DNA of 64,000 bases from Acorus gramineus (taxonomy: Eukaryota; Streptophyta; Magnoliopsida; Acorales; Acoraceae): the NCBI GenBank assembly GCA_030737835.1, contig CM060853.1:8950134-9014133 (forward strand). Reading direction: 5' to 3'. A program made the position numbers and the translations under genes. The notes beneath the pieces are model-generated. The model had not been told where the DNA came from. It was given only the letters and a program-made list of their open reading frames with translations, and searched no databases. Below are positions 62,851 to 64,000 of this stretch, in pieces. Positions within the stretch are counted from its first letter, which is position 1; each line of letters opens with the position of its first letter.

Positions 62851-64000
62851 CTGCACACATTTAAAAAAAAATATGAAGGCAACCACCGGCAATGTCAATT
62901 TAAATACAGGGAAGAAAGAGAACTGTTGTATGAGTGTATTCCAATATTTGCAATACCATTCTAAAGAATGGGATGACCATCTAAGAACAATCTTCATCAT
63001 CTCACCAATGTCTCAATCTCAATGTGTAAACACTTGGTTGGCGATATCATCCATCCTTAGGGATTGGTTCAAGATGATTCATGGAGTGGATACTCCCCCA
63101 TTTATAACGGGCAAGCATTGATTCAGGGGGTGATAAGGCGCTTTAGATTTGGGAAGGGGATTCCCGACCCCATTGATGTTCTATCTTCTATCTGTCTTTT
63201 ACTTCTTTCTTTTATCCTTGTACGGAGATCCTTTGTCTCCTTTTGTTCAGGGGCATTTTTACTAATAAAATCGCTCAAAAGGACCAGCATCATGACATTT
63301 TCAGACAAAAAAGGGCCAGCCTCATGAGCCTTGTTCTACCACCGGCATGCACCAATAGCAACAATGAAAAATTACACCATTCTTTTCCGTTTCTGTTATC
63401 CATTTCTCCTTCTGATAACCAACTAATTCAATCTTCTAAAAACTTTCTGTTTTGAAGAATAGACACTCTGTGACACACAGGGAAACTACAATTCTATAAT
63501 AATCTTTACAGCCAAATTTTCTACACACGACTCAACCAAGTTGACTATCTTATTCAGAATTAATAATACTACTAATTTCTCACCATCCTTTACAACATAT
63601 ATTGCTCATCGCAATTGATGACTGTACTCAATATACCATTTTAACCATATTACAAAGTACTCCAAATACATCCATATAGATGTACCAAAAATTAGATTCT
63701 AAGAATGTCTAACAATCATAACATATATACACTAATCATGGAACTAATTCTGCTTTTGCAAAATCAATTATCAAATTAACGATTCTAAATAGATGTTTTG
63801 AAATTTCAGCTCTTTTGGTTTTAGATTTTGATTTTTATGTGTTAAAAGTCAGCAAAAACACGCTTTTATGAGAAAGTTGATTGATATTAGCTTCACATAT
63901 TAAAAAAAAGGTTGACTGAGGACAATTTTTATGTAAATTAGTTCCAACGAGTCCTAAAATATATAAAGTTCAAATCTTTGCTTATTCAAGAAAAAATTCA
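62851..64000. other. KTI12 intron reaching the right edge
   Basis: No further KTI12 exon is recognisable on the minus strand here; the P-loop exon was looked for and not seen. It holds a LINE fragment (62960-63275) and AT-rich sequence. Confidence 0.6.
62960..63275 (+). mobile_element. 5'-truncated LINE in KTI12 intron
   Basis: Plus-strand text ends in the family 3' signature GTACGGAGATCCTTTGTCTC, TTCAGGGGCATTTTTACTAA and TAAAATCGCTC. The A tail is decayed. The left end is estimated from where LINE-like sequence begins; no target duplication was found. Antisense to KTI12. Confidence 0.6.

Noticed and set aside
63300-64000. KTI12 P-loop exon near the right edge
   Set aside because: The expected GxPxSGKS coding stretch and the exon ahead of GYRYELW were not found on the minus strand, so they must lie beyond 64000.

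Overview
The window is nuclear DNA of a flowering plant. It has long AT-rich introns, plant-specific transposon families (MULE-, hAT- and PIF/Harbinger-like MITEs, LINEs, a tRNA-type SINE, TRIM fossils) and five recognisable plant gene families. The GC-rich first and last exons of the chloroplast HSP70 gene hint at a monocot, but that is only an inference. All gene models were built by hand: splice sites were placed from GT/AG, reading phase and remembered family sequence. Every model given below keeps its frame across all junctions.

Layout. (1) 1-1991, minus: the first two coding exons of an SPF30/SMNDC1-type splicing factor, running off the left edge. (2) 5048-17588, minus: a complete 11-exon UPF3 gene (nonsense-mediated decay), 571 aa. 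Its introns hold at least six LINE pieces and a MITE nested inside a LINE. (3) 17.6-23.4 kb: intergenic MITE bed with a nested MITE and long-TIR elements. (4) 23588-28855, plus: a complete 8-exon plastid stromal HSP70, 697 aa. (5) 31133-31594, minus: a single-exon gene for a small protein of unknown function. (6) 34158-39913 and 49308-55424, minus: two intact copies of a nine-coding-exon D-isomer-specific 2-hydroxyacid dehydrogenase, 347 aa each. They come from a tandem segmental duplication (about 32.75-42.39 kb and 45.59-57.12 kb) that includes the 3' flank and the 5'-UTR exon. A 950-bp fold-back element sits between the copies. (7) 60003-62850, minus: the last seven coding exons of a KTI12/DRL1-type Elongator-associated protein, whose N-terminal exons lie beyond the right edge.

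The genes do not form one pathway. Three act in RNA metabolism (SPF30 in splicing, UPF3 in mRNA decay, KTI12 in tRNA wobble modification), HSP70 is a plastid chaperone, and the dehydrogenases are probably cytosolic housekeeping enzymes. I found no new coding system. The most informative material is structural: the tandem gene pair with empty and filled transposon sites, a head-to-head LINE pair inside UPF3, a fold-back built from 92-bp tandem units, and a possible NMD feedback arrangement in the UPF3 3' UTR.
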